Positions 1 through 7,201 are shown, counted from the first letter of the stretch. The stretch: 8,637 bases of DNA from an uncultured Campylobacter sp. (GCF_937949835.1 NZ_CALEDC010000443.1:1-8637); one strand, 5' to 3'. Notes: generated by a model not told the origin, from the letters alone. Program-made: numbers and translations.

Positions 1-1
1 T

Positions 2-157
2 ATTTTGCTATTTCATAAAATTCCGACTGAATATAATTTAAAAACATACTATGAAAAACCCACTAATTCGCCCGAGTATTATTTTGATAATTGCGGCGAC
101 GTAAAATACGATGTAGAAAAAGAATACCTGGAAGGCAGGGAACTTACAGGCGGTTGA
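2..157 (+). CDS. 3' end of an unrecognised protein gene (partial)
   Basis: An open plus-strand frame enters from the left edge and ends in TGA at 155-157, giving the last 51 residues of a protein. The tail is charged and aromatic-rich (for example KTYYEKPTNSPEYYFDN, then a Lys/Glu-rich stretch ending LTGG) with a single Cys and no membrane segment, so it looks like the end of a soluble protein. I do not recognise a family. Support comes from the uninterrupted frame, the protein-like composition, and its position: it stops just before an inverted repeat that could end transcription of both this gene and the convergent kinase gene. A short ATG-started frame at 51-104 in another phase is unlikely to be real. 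The start and any domain lie outside the window. Confidence 0.6.
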   Translation: MLLFHKIPTEYNLKTYYEKPTNSPEYYFDNCGDVKYDVEKEYLEGRELTGG

Positions 158-196
158 AAATCCGAGCTAAAACAAAATTTTAAAAAGTCCTAGCCG

Positions 197-230
197 CGCA
201 AATTTTACTTTTAAAATTTTAAAATTTGCG
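197..230. terminator. A/T-rich inverted repeat between convergent genes, possible bidirectional terminator
   Basis: CGCAAATTTTA (197-207) and its exact reverse complement TAAAATTTGCG (220-230) form an 11-bp stem with a 12-base loop. The loop and the sequence just upstream (174-187 against 208-220) can also pair, so several A/T hairpins overlap here. It sits between the end of the plus-strand gene (157) and the end of the minus-strand kinase gene (251), where a shared terminator would be expected. There is no clean U-tract directly after the stem on either strand, so the call is moderate. Confidence 0.45.
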
Positions 231-250
231 TCTAAATTTCATGCGCCGTT

Positions 251-1369
251 TTAATCCAAAAGTTTCTGCTTAAACAGCGGGATTTTGTAGCAAAAGGTGC
301 TGCCTTCGCCGAGCTTCGAGCTGACGCTTTTTGCGATTCCGTAGCGCTTGCAAATTTTATCGATTATGTTTAACCCGAGGCCGAATCCGCCAAGAGCCGC
401 GTTTTCGCGCGAGTATCTCTCCCAGATCGCGCTCGTATCCTTTATGCCGATGCCGAAGTCCTGCACGCTAAAGACCGCTATGCTCACCCCTTTTTCCAGC
501 CCGATGATGATCTTGCCGCCTGGGCGCGAGTATTTTATGGCGTTACTTAGGGTGTTGTCGATGAGGCGCATTAGCGAGGTTTCGTCCATAAAAACGCTCA
601 CATCTGGCGCTATTCGCGATTGCAAGCTTATGTTTTTGCTTTTTGCGACCAGATAGATGAAATTTATCCTAGCGCTCAAAAACTCGCTCATATCGATGCG
701 GCGGCTTTTTAGGCTCATCTTGCCGCTTTTGATGAAATACTCCACGTCCTCGTAAGTAATTACCATCTGCTTGAGTGCGGATTTGATACGCGCAGTGTGT
801 TTGTCGCGCAACCCAAGCATCTCGGTATTGATGAGCGCCACGCCTAGAGGGGTCTTTAGCTCATGCATCGCGTCATTGAAAAACGCCTTGATGAGGTTGC
901 TTTGCTGCGCGTAGAAATTTTTTATGATTTTGTAGTTAAACAGCGCGATGATGAGCGCTACGAAAATCGTGATAAAGATCGTAGAGATCGCGATAAATTC
1001 TATCTTTGCGTAGCTTATCTTTTTTGAGATGACGAAAAAATGCAGCTTGCCCTCATGTAGAAAATGGCGCTTAAAAAATACTCGCCCGCCGAATTTAAGC
1101 GTAATAAACGCAAAATCGGGCGGCTGCACGCTGAGGTTTGATCTTAAAATTTCGCCGTTTGCATTTAGGATCGCGTAGTCGTAGATGAGCTCGTCTTTTA
1201 GATCGGGATATGCGCCGGCTAGAGCTTCGCCGCTTTTTTGCATCAGCTCGGCGACGTCGGCGCTCTCTTCGATTTTGGAGTTTAAATAGATGATATAAAG
1301 GCTCTCACTTATAAAAGCGCCGATGATGAAGATCGCGCTAAAAAGCGTAAATTTAAACCCTTTAAGCAT
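251..1369 (-). CDS. Membrane sensor histidine kinase, co-encoded with the psr-like operon
   Basis: A 372-residue two-component sensor kinase of the inner membrane. TM1 is at about residues 8-29, followed by a periplasmic sensor region at about 30-120 with a PDC/PAS-like stretch (YDYAILNANGEIL), and TM2 at about 123-145. The cytoplasmic kinase has the phospho-accepting His169 in HELKTP, an N-box with N272 and N276 (DNTLSNAIKY), a G1 box at D304 (DFGIGIKD) and a G2 box at 327-334 (GGFGLGLN), so all catalytic motifs are intact. The start is the ATG at 1369, which overlaps the regulator's stop by 8 bases. The same frame stays open further upstream to 1498, but that stretch lies over the regulator gene, reads as low-quality protein and precedes the first TM segment, so I excluded it. 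The periplasmic region has no Cys, so any sulfur signal is unlikely to be read by thiol chemistry there. The ligand is unknown. Confidence 0.92.
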   Translation of the reverse strand: MLKGFKFTLFSAIFIIGAFISESLYIIYLNSKIEESADVAELMQKSGEALAGAYPDLKDELIYDYAILNANGEILRSNLSVQPPDFAFITLKFGGRVFFKRHFLHEGKLHFFVISKKISYAKIEFIAISTIFITIFVALIIALFNYKIIKNFYAQQSNLIKAFFNDAMHELKTPLGVALINTEMLGLRDKHTARIKSALKQMVITYEDVEYFIKSGKMSLKSRRIDMSEFLSARINFIYLVAKSKNISLQSRIAPDVSVFMDETSLMRLIDNTLSNAIKYSRPGGKIIIGLEKGVSIAVFSVQDFGIGIKDTSAIWERYSRENAALGGFGLGLNIIDKICKRYGIAKSVSSKLGEGSTFCYKIPLFKQKLLD

Positions 1370-2015
1370 TGATCTTATATCCGAGTCCGCGGCTGGAGAG
1401 GATGAAATCGTTGCTCGTTTTGGAGCGGAGGTTGCTGATATGCACGCGCACATCGACGCTGCCCGCCTCGCCGTCCCACACGTCGGCAATGAGCTCATCG
1501 ACGCTAACGAATCTTTTGATATTGGCGAGCAGAAATTCTATGATTTTAATCTCTTTGGCGCTTAGCGATATCTCTTCGTCCGCACGCTTTAAAATTTTTA
1601 AATTTGCGAAGTAGTGAAATTTATCCGCGATCTTGACGGCGCCCTTTTCGTCGCCGAAATACTTTCGCATCAGCTCGCTTACTCTAAATTTAAGTTCGGC
1701 TAGGTGGAAGGGCTTTTTTAGGTATTCGTTGCAGCCTAGCTCGTAGCACTGGCTTAAATCGTCAATGTCGCCAAGCGAGGTCATCATCATCACGGGGGTG
1801 TTAAGACCGAGGCTGCGTGCGTATTTTAGCACCTCTTCGCCCGAGATCTCCGGCACCTTGATGTCTAAAATCAGCAAATGGTATGCATTCGCGGCGATCT
1901 TATCGCAGGCTGCGTCGCCGCTTTCGCATTCGTCCACCTCGTAGCCAAGCTCCTGCAGATACTCGCTTACGCTGCTTCTGTATTCAAAATCGTCTTCTAA
2001 AAGTAAAATTTTCAA
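1362..2015 (-). CDS. OmpR/PhoB-family response regulator
   Basis: A transcriptional response regulator of about 217 residues. The N-terminal receiver domain begins MKILLLEDD with the acidic pair (DD at 8-9 from the TTG start), the phospho-accepting Asp in LLILDIKVPE (residue 51), the switch Thr in MMMTSLGD (79) and the conserved Lys in LKKPF (101). A C-terminal winged-helix DNA-binding domain follows (about 125-217), ending in the typical RGLGYKI. I chose the TTG at 2015 because AGGGAG lies five bases upstream and it gives the standard MKILLLED N-terminus. A GTG at 2021 would add two residues but overlaps that ribosome site. It lies 26 bases after the psrC-like stop and overlaps the kinase start by 8 bases, so it is clearly the cognate partner. 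Its likely targets include the sulfur-reductase genes upstream, which is inference from position. Confidence 0.93.
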   Translation of the reverse strand: MKILLLEDDFEYRSSVSEYLQELGYEVDECESGDAACDKIAANAYHLLILDIKVPEISGEEVLKYARSLGLNTPVMMMTSLGDIDDLSQCYELGCNEYLKKPFHLAELKFRVSELMRKYFGDEKGAVKIADKFHYFANLKILKRADEEISLSAKEIKIIEFLLANIKRFVSVDELIADVWDGEAGSVDVRVHISNLRSKTSNDFILSSRGLGYKINA

Positions 2016-2020
2016 ACTCA

Positions 2021-2052
2021 CTCCCTAGATCGGGAGCGAAACTACGCTCCCG
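2021..2052 (-). promoter_or_regulatory. Competing hairpins at the psrC stop and the regulator ribosome site
   Basis: On the minus strand, CGGGAGCG (2052-2045) and CGCTCCCG (2038-2031) form a perfect 8-bp hairpin whose loop (2044-2039) contains the psrC-like TAG stop. The 3' arm of that hairpin contains CTCCC (2036-2032), which can instead pair with GGGAG (2025-2021), the Shine-Dalgarno sequence of the response-regulator gene. With flanking bases this second pairing reaches 7 bp including one G-U. The two structures are mutually exclusive, and the first leaves the ribosome site free. No U-tract follows, so this is not a classic terminator. Function is inferred from pairing only. Confidence 0.4.
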
Positions 2053-3013
2053 TGCAAATTTGCCCCGCATATACAACGAAGTAGCGAAGCAGAATGACGC
2101 CGCAAAGCACGACGAAAGAATTTAAAACTATAAACGCAGGCTTGTAGGCGTGGTTTTTCAGCGCCGTAAAGGCGATGATGATCGGAGCGATGAGCCCCGT
2201 GCCTAAAACGCCGATCCAGAAAATTTTACCGTAAACCTCGTGCGTCAAAGCCTGCTGTGCCGCAAGCGCGCTAGTACCACCCTCGAAATACATCCCGACA
2301 AATAGAATGAATAAAAGCGGAATCTCAAAGAGTATCGCGCGCAGATCAAGCACCAAAAGGTATTTTATGCTATCTTTGTTTAACGAGCCTTTAAAAAACA
2401 GAAGTCCCACTAAAATGCTCGCCGCGATGCCGCTGGAAAAGCCGGATAGTAAAAATAAAATCGGCAGCACCGGAGTATTCCAAAGCGGAATTTTCATCAC
2501 CGCGCTTAGTAAAAAGCCCGTGTATGCGCCCACGCAAAGAGCAAGGATAAATAAAACTCGCTCGAAAGCTTTGGAAGCTTTGGCAAACGAGCTTAGCAAA
2601 TTTACGATAGGGCGTAGGAACGCAAGTAGTTTAAATTTGCAAATTTCTTCGCCGAATACGCATAGCGCAAATACAAAGCTAAGCGGCACGTAGATTAAAA
2701 GCGCCAAAACGCCGAGGCTCATTACAGAGCCGAAGTTAAATTTGATCAGCAAAAGATAGAAGGTAAGAGGCTTGCCTAGATCGAAGATCAAAAGCAAAAG
2801 CCCCGCGCAGATCGTAAGCGGCGCCGTGATCGCACCCGCCCTAATCATCGCGTCCCAGATGGAATTTTGCTCGCTTTCGTGGCGGTTCCATTTGACTAAA
2901 AGCGCCACCATCGTCGCTCCCGCGCTAAGACCCGCCAAAAATAGATAGATCGCAATCGGCCAAGGCCAGTAAATTTCAGAGTATTGGCTCATATCGCCCC
3001 ACATATTATTCAT
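2042..3013 (-). CDS. psrC: PsrC/NrfD-family quinone-reactive membrane subunit of polysulfide/thiosulfate reductase
   Basis: A 323-residue integral membrane protein that would take electrons from menaquinol and pass them to the PsrB-like subunit. Eight membrane segments are visible at about residues 18-40, 57-79, 95-118, 148-172, 178-204, 219-241, 258-283 and 293-316, as expected for PsrC. From memory, mutagenesis of Wolinella succinogenes PsrC found Y23, D76, Y159, D218, E225 and R305 to be important. The matching residues here appear to be Y23, D78, Y164, D223, E230 and R310, with nearly constant offsets, so the quinol site looks intact. The ATG at 3013 has a strong AAGGAGG five bases upstream and overlaps the psrB-like stop by 8 bases. 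In-frame ATGs slightly downstream are less well placed. NrfD, PhsC and PsrC are related, and the symbol rests on the operon context. Confidence 0.88.
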   Translation of the reverse strand: MNNMWGDMSQYSEIYWPWPIAIYLFLAGLSAGATMVALLVKWNRHESEQNSIWDAMIRAGAITAPLTICAGLLLLIFDLGKPLTFYLLLIKFNFGSVMSLGVLALLIYVPLSFVFALCVFGEEICKFKLLAFLRPIVNLLSSFAKASKAFERVLFILALCVGAYTGFLLSAVMKIPLWNTPVLPILFLLSGFSSGIAASILVGLLFFKGSLNKDSIKYLLVLDLRAILFEIPLLFILFVGMYFEGGTSALAAQQALTHEVYGKIFWIGVLGTGLIAPIIIAFTALKNHAYKPAFIVLNSFVVLCGVILLRYFVVYAGQICTGA

Positions 3014-3572
3014 AGCGTCCTCCTTTTTTGTTTTTGATATTCGCTAGGCGCGGTTTGGTGTTTAGATACGCTTTCGGATATTCTACGCTCGTTTTGGCTA
3101 GCAGTTTGCTTACCTCGGAATTTACGTCATTTACGTCGCCGAAAGTTAAAGCATCTGTTGGGCACACGCTTACGCAGGCGGGCTGCAAACCTTTGCTAGT
3201 GCGGTTAGTGTAGCAAAAGGTGCATTTGCCGATAGCGTGCGTGACGGGATCGACAAATCTGGCGTCGTAAGGACAGGCCAGGATGCAGTATTTGCAGCTG
3301 ACGCAAAGCCTCTCGTCTATGAGCGTTACGCCGTCTTTGGTTTTAAAGCTCGCTCCCGTAGGGCAGACGTCCACGCAGGGGCTATCCTCGCACATAACGC
3401 AGCTGGCGCGCGAATAATCTAGCTTTAAATTCGGAAAAACGCCGCTTGTTTTGCCGTGCACTTGCAGCCTATAAACGCCGCTCGGTACGCCGTTTTCGTT
3501 CCTGCACGCAACCGAACAGGCTTGGCAACCTATACATAAATTTTCGTCGTGAATCATTATGAGTTTTTTCAT
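3006..3572 (-). CDS. psrB: PsrB/PhsB-like ferredoxin subunit with four 4Fe-4S clusters
   Basis: A 188-residue electron-transfer subunit that links the membrane anchor to the molybdenum subunit. Sixteen cysteines lie in four groups: C13-C16-C19-C23 (CIGCQACSVAC), C58-C61-C66-C70, C90-C93-C96-C100 (CVSCKYCILAC) and C117-C120-C133-C137. This is the full DMSO-reductase-family B-subunit pattern for four cubane clusters. There is no signal peptide, consistent with export as a passenger of the Tat-carrying catalytic subunit. Length is close to what I recall for W. succinogenes PsrB. The start is the ATG at 3572, with AAGGGG five bases upstream, 11 bases after the psrA-like stop. An in-frame TTG at 3587 overlaps that stop and lacks its own ribosome site. 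The gene overlaps psrC by 8 bases. Confidence 0.93.
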   Translation of the reverse strand: MKKLIMIHDENLCIGCQACSVACRNENGVPSGVYRLQVHGKTSGVFPNLKLDYSRASCVMCEDSPCVDVCPTGASFKTKDGVTLIDERLCVSCKYCILACPYDARFVDPVTHAIGKCTFCYTNRTSKGLQPACVSVCPTDALTFGDVNDVNSEVSKLLAKTSVEYPKAYLNTKPRLANIKNKKGGRYE

Positions 3573-3583
3573 AACCGCCCCTT

Positions 3584-5848
3584 TCAAATTTTAACTATAT
3601 CGACGCCGACGTTGGTTACCATCGTGCTTACCACAGGACCCGCAGCGGGATCGAGAAGGACGCTTTGGTTGGTGCCTATGCCGTTCGTGCGCTTTAGCCC
3701 CGGGCTTACGTGCCCAAAGCCGTGGTATAAAAACAGGCAATCGTCTCTGATGCCTTGCGTGACGAAAATTTTAGCTTTTTGCTCGCCGAATTTATTTTTG
3801 AGCTTCACGACGTCGCCCGTCTTTAGCCCCTCCGCCTTTGCAGAAGCCGGGCTGATCCAAACCGGCGATTCGCTCATCATATCGTTTAAAATTTTGACAT
3901 TTTGAGTGTGGCCGTTGGTGTGAAGCGCGGTCTTGCCGGTCATCAGGCAGTATTTGTGTCCGCCAAATACGTCCATACCCTCGGTGTTTAAACAGCCGTA
4001 TCCCGCGAAAAGCTCCTCCACTTTCGGCGCGAAAAGCTCGATCTTGCCGCTCGGGGTTTTAAATTTCATCTGAGAGCTCATCTCGCCGTTTTCGTCCACG
4101 AACTCCGCTGCCGCAGGATATTTATCGATAAATTTAGCCACGAGCTTCGGCTCTCGGTAATACAGCTTCGGTACCTTGTAGCTTACGTAGCCGTTTTTGA
4201 TTAAATTTGCGATCAGCTCGGCGTTGCCTTTGGCTTGCTGCATGCGGTATTCGTCGATGTTGTTCCAGGTGTAGTCTTTATCGATCTTCATCACCCTTGC
4301 AAGCTCTCTAAAAATTTCATAGCCGCACTTCGTATCGCCCACCGGCTCGACGGCTTTGTTTCGCATCACAAATCCCGGTGCGGTGCCGCCTTTGTTTTGA
4401 ATCGACTCGTCGCGCTCTAAATAGGTGGATTCTGGCAAGATCACGTCGGCTAGGCACGCGAAGTCGCTCATATACACGTCGATTGCGAGCACGAAGTCTA
4501 GCTTTTTGATCGCCTCTACGCTCTTATCCACGCCCGCAACGTTGATGAGGTGGTTAAAGCGCGTGCTGACCCAGCCTTTTACAGGGTAAGGCTTTTCGCT
4601 TAAAATCGTAGGCGCGATCTGCATCAAAACGCCGTGTTTGCGCGGCACGAAGAAATTTTCACTACCTTCTTCGCCGCAGCCGTCGATGCGCGCGGTCTTT
4701 GGAATTTTAAAATTTTTATCCGGGTTCGAGATGGTAGGGAATAGATCCTCTTTGCAAAGCGCGTTGAAGGTTTTGGAATCTTTAGAGAAATAAATTCCGC
4801 CCTTTTTCTCGACGTTTCCCATCAGCGCGTTTGCGATCGCGATGGCGCGCGTGCGGATATATTCGGCCTTGGCGGTCGTGGTTTTATGACCCCAGTCGAT
4901 TACGACTGCGGGAGCCGCGGCGTAAATTTCATTTGCGATGCGCTCGATTTTGTCTGCCTTGATGCCCGTGATACCCTCTTGCCAAAGCGGCGTCGTATCC
5001 TTCACCGATTGCCTTAGCTCCTCTAGCCCCACGGCGTATTGTTCGATAAATTTTTTGTCGTATTTGTTATCGCGTAGCCAGACGTGAATCAGTGCCATCA
5101 AAAACGCCGCGTCGGTTCCCGGCTTTATCGGCAGCCACTCGTCTGCTTTGGAAGCTACGACGCTAAAGCGCGGATCGAGCACCAAAAGCTTTACGTCCTC
5201 TCTACTTGCGGCTTTTGCAAGTTTTTTGGTTTTCGAGATGTCGATGCCCTCAAAGAGATTGTGACCGAAATTTACGATGTATTTTGCGTCGCCGTAGTCT
5301 CTTTGCATATTGGTGCCGAAAGTGTGTGGCACGGCGATATTATAAGTGACCGGGCAACAGGACCAGTGCGAGTAGATGTTCGGGCTGCCGTAGGCACAGG
5401 CGAAATTCATCATCTGAGTGTGGTGCTCGCCCGTTTTAGAGGTAAAAACTACGCTTTGCGGGCCGTATTTTTGCGAAATCTCGCCAAGCTTCTGCGCGCA
5501 AATTTTAAGAGCCTCGTCCCAGCTCGCCTCTTTAAATTTACCCTCGCCGCGCTCGCCTACGCGAATGAGCGGCTTAATGAGCCTTTGATCGTCGTAGAGC
5601 TGATTTATGCCCGCGCCTCCACGAGCGCAGACCGAGGTTTTGTTTGAAAAGCGATGGTTGCCCTCGATGAGAGCGCCGCGACCGTTTTTGACGGTCACTT
5701 CGATAGGACAGCGCGAGGAGCACATCTCGCAGACGCTGGCGACTTTCTTTTCCGTCCCGCCTGTAACCGCGCTAGCGTTTAAATTTAGATTTAATGTCGC
5801 TAGCGTGCCGATCGCGGCGCTACTTTTTAGGAAATTTCGTCTATTCAT
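3584..5848 (-). CDS. psrA: Molybdopterin catalytic subunit, polysulfide/thiosulfate reductase family (PsrA/PhsA)
   Basis: A 754-residue periplasmic enzyme of the DMSO-reductase family, which binds bis-molybdopterin guanine dinucleotide and would reduce polysulfide, thiosulfate or a similar sulfur compound. It starts with a Tat signal (RRNFLK at 3-8, hydrophobic stretch, likely cleavage after NASA near residue 27). A proximal 4Fe-4S site follows: C40, C43, C47 and C74 (CX2CX3CX26C). SHWSCCPVTY at 160-169 is at the expected molybdenum-ligand position, with C164 or C165 as ligand (C165 preferred). A cofactor-binding Asp/Glu-rich stretch (SDFACLADVILPESTYLERD) and the C-terminal molydopterin-binding domain (TGKTALHTNGHTQN near 646) are present. 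Length fits PsrA/PhsA and is well short of tetrathionate reductase. AAGGAG five bases before the ATG supports the start. Sequence alone does not separate PsrA from PhsA. It is the first gene of the psrABC-regulator-kinase unit. Confidence 0.9.
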   Translation of the reverse strand: MNRRNFLKSSAAIGTLATLNLNLNASAVTGGTEKKVASVCEMCSSRCPIEVTVKNGRGALIEGNHRFSNKTSVCARGGAGINQLYDDQRLIKPLIRVGERGEGKFKEASWDEALKICAQKLGEISQKYGPQSVVFTSKTGEHHTQMMNFACAYGSPNIYSHWSCCPVTYNIAVPHTFGTNMQRDYGDAKYIVNFGHNLFEGIDISKTKKLAKAASREDVKLLVLDPRFSVVASKADEWLPIKPGTDAAFLMALIHVWLRDNKYDKKFIEQYAVGLEELRQSVKDTTPLWQEGITGIKADKIERIANEIYAAAPAVVIDWGHKTTTAKAEYIRTRAIAIANALMGNVEKKGGIYFSKDSKTFNALCKEDLFPTISNPDKNFKIPKTARIDGCGEEGSENFFVPRKHGVLMQIAPTILSEKPYPVKGWVSTRFNHLINVAGVDKSVEAIKKLDFVLAIDVYMSDFACLADVILPESTYLERDESIQNKGGTAPGFVMRNKAVEPVGDTKCGYEIFRELARVMKIDKDYTWNNIDEYRMQQAKGNAELIANLIKNGYVSYKVPKLYYREPKLVAKFIDKYPAAAEFVDENGEMSSQMKFKTPSGKIELFAPKVEELFAGYGCLNTEGMDVFGGHKYCLMTGKTALHTNGHTQNVKILNDMMSESPVWISPASAKAEGLKTGDVVKLKNKFGEQKAKIFVTQGIRDDCLFLYHGFGHVSPGLKRTNGIGTNQSVLLDPAAGPVVSTMVTNVGVDIVKI

Positions 5849-5879
5849 AAAAACTCCTTACCTTTAAATTTCGGTAGGA

Positions 5880-5885
5880 ATTCTA
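5880..5885 (-). promoter_or_regulatory. Possible -10 element of the psrA-like operon
   Basis: The minus strand reads TAGAAT here, one mismatch from TATAAT, about 32 bases before the psrA ATG. A T-rich stretch (TTATTTTTA) lies upstream in place of a conserved -35 element, as is typical of epsilonproteobacterial sigma-70 promoters. It is the best candidate in the 97-base gap between the MFS gene and psrA. No terminator with a U-tract is visible after the MFS gene, so some readthrough from it is possible. Confidence 0.35.
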
Positions 5886-5945
5886 AGGCTTCATCGTAAA
5901 AATAAGGTTAATTTTGATAATGCAGCTTTTGGCTTAGACTTTATC

Positions 5946-7166
5946 TCAAAAGATAAAATGCGTCCTGCGCCGTATTTTAAAGCCGTAAAATAGCGCCAGC
6001 AGTAGCAAAATGCTAATTGTACCGCAGATCGCAAGGGCTACGCGAGCGCCCAGTAGCTCGGTAAAAAAGCCCGATATGAGCGCTCCAAATGGCGTACTAC
6101 CTATTAAAAATAGCGCGTATAAGCTAAGCACACGCCCGCGAAATTCGTTGCTTACGTGCATCTGCACGGTGGAGTTGATGCTTGAGTTTGTGATTACGAA
6201 AAGAAACCCAGTTACGGCAAGCCCTGCCGCAGCCCATGCGAAGGAATTCGCAGCCCCAGTAAGAGCTAAGCTCACCCCCATAGCGATCGCGCACGATCTG
6301 ATTTTGCGGATGCCGAGTTTATCAAAGACTGCTACGAAAAGCGCGCCGCAAAAGGCCCCCGCGCCTAGAGCCGACATCAAATATCCAAAGCTTCGCTCAT
6401 CCGCGTCTAGGCTAAGCTTAACAAGCGCCGAGATCGTTACGTTGTAATTTGGCACCAGCGTCGCTACGATAAGCACTATTATCATTAGCTCGCTTAGAGT
6501 TTTTTTGTGCGATACATACGAAATTCCAGCACCGATCGAGGCAAAAACGCCTCCGCTTCTGCTAGATAGCGTAGTAACGGATGGCGGAATTTTTATGAAA
6601 AACAGCGAAACGATGATGCCTAAAAAGCTAAGCGCATTGAATAAAAAGCAAAAGCCCACGCCCCACAGCGCCATCACGATCCCCGCAAGTGCGGGTCCTG
6701 CGATACGAGCGACGTTAAAGGACATAGAATTTAATGCTATGGCGTTGGCTAGATCGCGGGGCGAATCGATGAGGTCTTTTACCATCGACTGACGGCTCGG
6801 GGCGTCCATGCTGGTAAAGATGCCGCTTGCAAAAGCGCAAAATAAAATTTTGCCGAAAGAATATAGCTCGCAAAAGCTCATAACCGCGAAAATTGAGGCA
6901 GTCACCGCCATGCCTATTTGAGCGAGCAAAAGGATCTTTTTGCGATTAAACTTATCGAGCAGTACACCGGAAAATGGCGTAAAAAGTAGCGCGGGCAAGA
7001 ATCGCGCCGCGGCTACAAGGCTGACCTTAAAAGCATCTGCGGTTATGCTTAGCACTAGCCACGGTAGCGCGACGCTTTGCATCCAAGAACCGATCAGCGA
7101 GAGGTTCATCCCGATCCAATAAATTCTAAAATTTGAGTATTTAAGCGATAGGAAGGGATTTTTCAA
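5946..7166 (-). CDS. EntS-like MFS efflux transporter (MFS_3 / DUF894 family)
   Basis: A 406-residue major facilitator superfamily transporter of the inner membrane, with about 10-12 hydrophobic segments across the full length. Family marks are motif A in the second loop (LLDKFNRKKILL near residues 70-81), SMDAPSRQSMVKDLI near 119-133 and EFRGRVLSLYALFLIGS near 341-357. These resemble EntS and related exporters whose substrates are mostly unknown, and the substrate here cannot be read from sequence. The start is a TTG at 7166 (MKNPFLSLKYSNFRIYW), preceded by AAAAGG about seven bases upstream. No better start precedes the first membrane segment. A TATAAT box lies about 30 bases upstream of the start. 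It lies 97 bases upstream of the psrA-like gene on the same strand, but nothing in the sequence links the functions. A short hairpin (5940-5957) spans its stop. Confidence 0.9.
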   Translation of the reverse strand: MKNPFLSLKYSNFRIYWIGMNLSLIGSWMQSVALPWLVLSITADAFKVSLVAAARFLPALLFTPFSGVLLDKFNRKKILLLAQIGMAVTASIFAVMSFCELYSFGKILFCAFASGIFTSMDAPSRQSMVKDLIDSPRDLANAIALNSMSFNVARIAGPALAGIVMALWGVGFCFLFNALSFLGIIVSLFFIKIPPSVTTLSSRSGGVFASIGAGISYVSHKKTLSELMIIVLIVATLVPNYNVTISALVKLSLDADERSFGYLMSALGAGAFCGALFVAVFDKLGIRKIRSCAIAMGVSLALTGAANSFAWAAAGLAVTGFLFVITNSSINSTVQMHVSNEFRGRVLSLYALFLIGSTPFGALISGFFTELLGARVALAICGTISILLLLALFYGFKIRRRTHFIF

Positions 7167-7195
7167 CGCGCTGCCTTTTGAAATTTTGATTTGAG

Positions 7196-7201
7196 ATTAT
7201 A
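7196..7201 (-). promoter_or_regulatory. -10 element of the MFS gene
   Basis: The minus strand reads an exact TATAAT, preceded by TG, about 30 bases before the TTG start at 7166. The upstream DNA (7202-7270) is very A/T-rich with no clear -35. The position and exact match make it a good epsilonproteobacterial sigma-70 promoter. Confidence 0.55.

Noticed and set aside
51..104. Short ATG-started frame (MKNPLIRPSII...) near the left edge
   Set aside because: It overlaps the better-supported partial gene in another phase, has only 17 codons and has no clear ribosome site.
1370..1498. Upstream extension of the kinase frame by 43 residues
   Set aside because: The extension lies over the regulator's DNA-binding domain. 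The ATG at 1369 gives the usual start just before TM1 and the usual short overlap.
2307..2693. A 128-residue plus-strand open frame inside the psrC-like gene
   Set aside because: It is antisense to a clear membrane-subunit gene with conserved quinol-site residues, and it has no ribosome site or domain.
3573..3587. TTG start for the psrB-like gene overlapping the psrA-like stop
   Set aside because: The ATG at 3572 has AAGGGG five bases upstream and gives the typical short N-terminus before the first Cys group.
3549..3905. A 118-residue plus-strand open frame over the psrA/psrB junction
   Set aside because: It runs antisense across two well-supported genes and shows no domain.
5084..5647. A 187-residue plus-strand open frame inside the catalytic-subunit gene
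   Set aside because: It is fully antisense to a well-supported molybdoenzyme gene and its protein has no recognisable domain. It is a by-product of codon use in the real gene.
5856..5878. CCTACC pairing with GGTAAGG at the psrA ribosome site as a translational control
   Set aside because: The pairing needs a bulge. If the proposed -10 is right, transcription starts within the upstream arm, so the hairpin could not form.
5940..5957. TTTATCT/AGATAAA hairpin at the MFS stop as a terminator
   Set aside because: The stem is 7 bp and mostly A/T, it overlaps the stop codon, and no U-tract follows on the minus strand.
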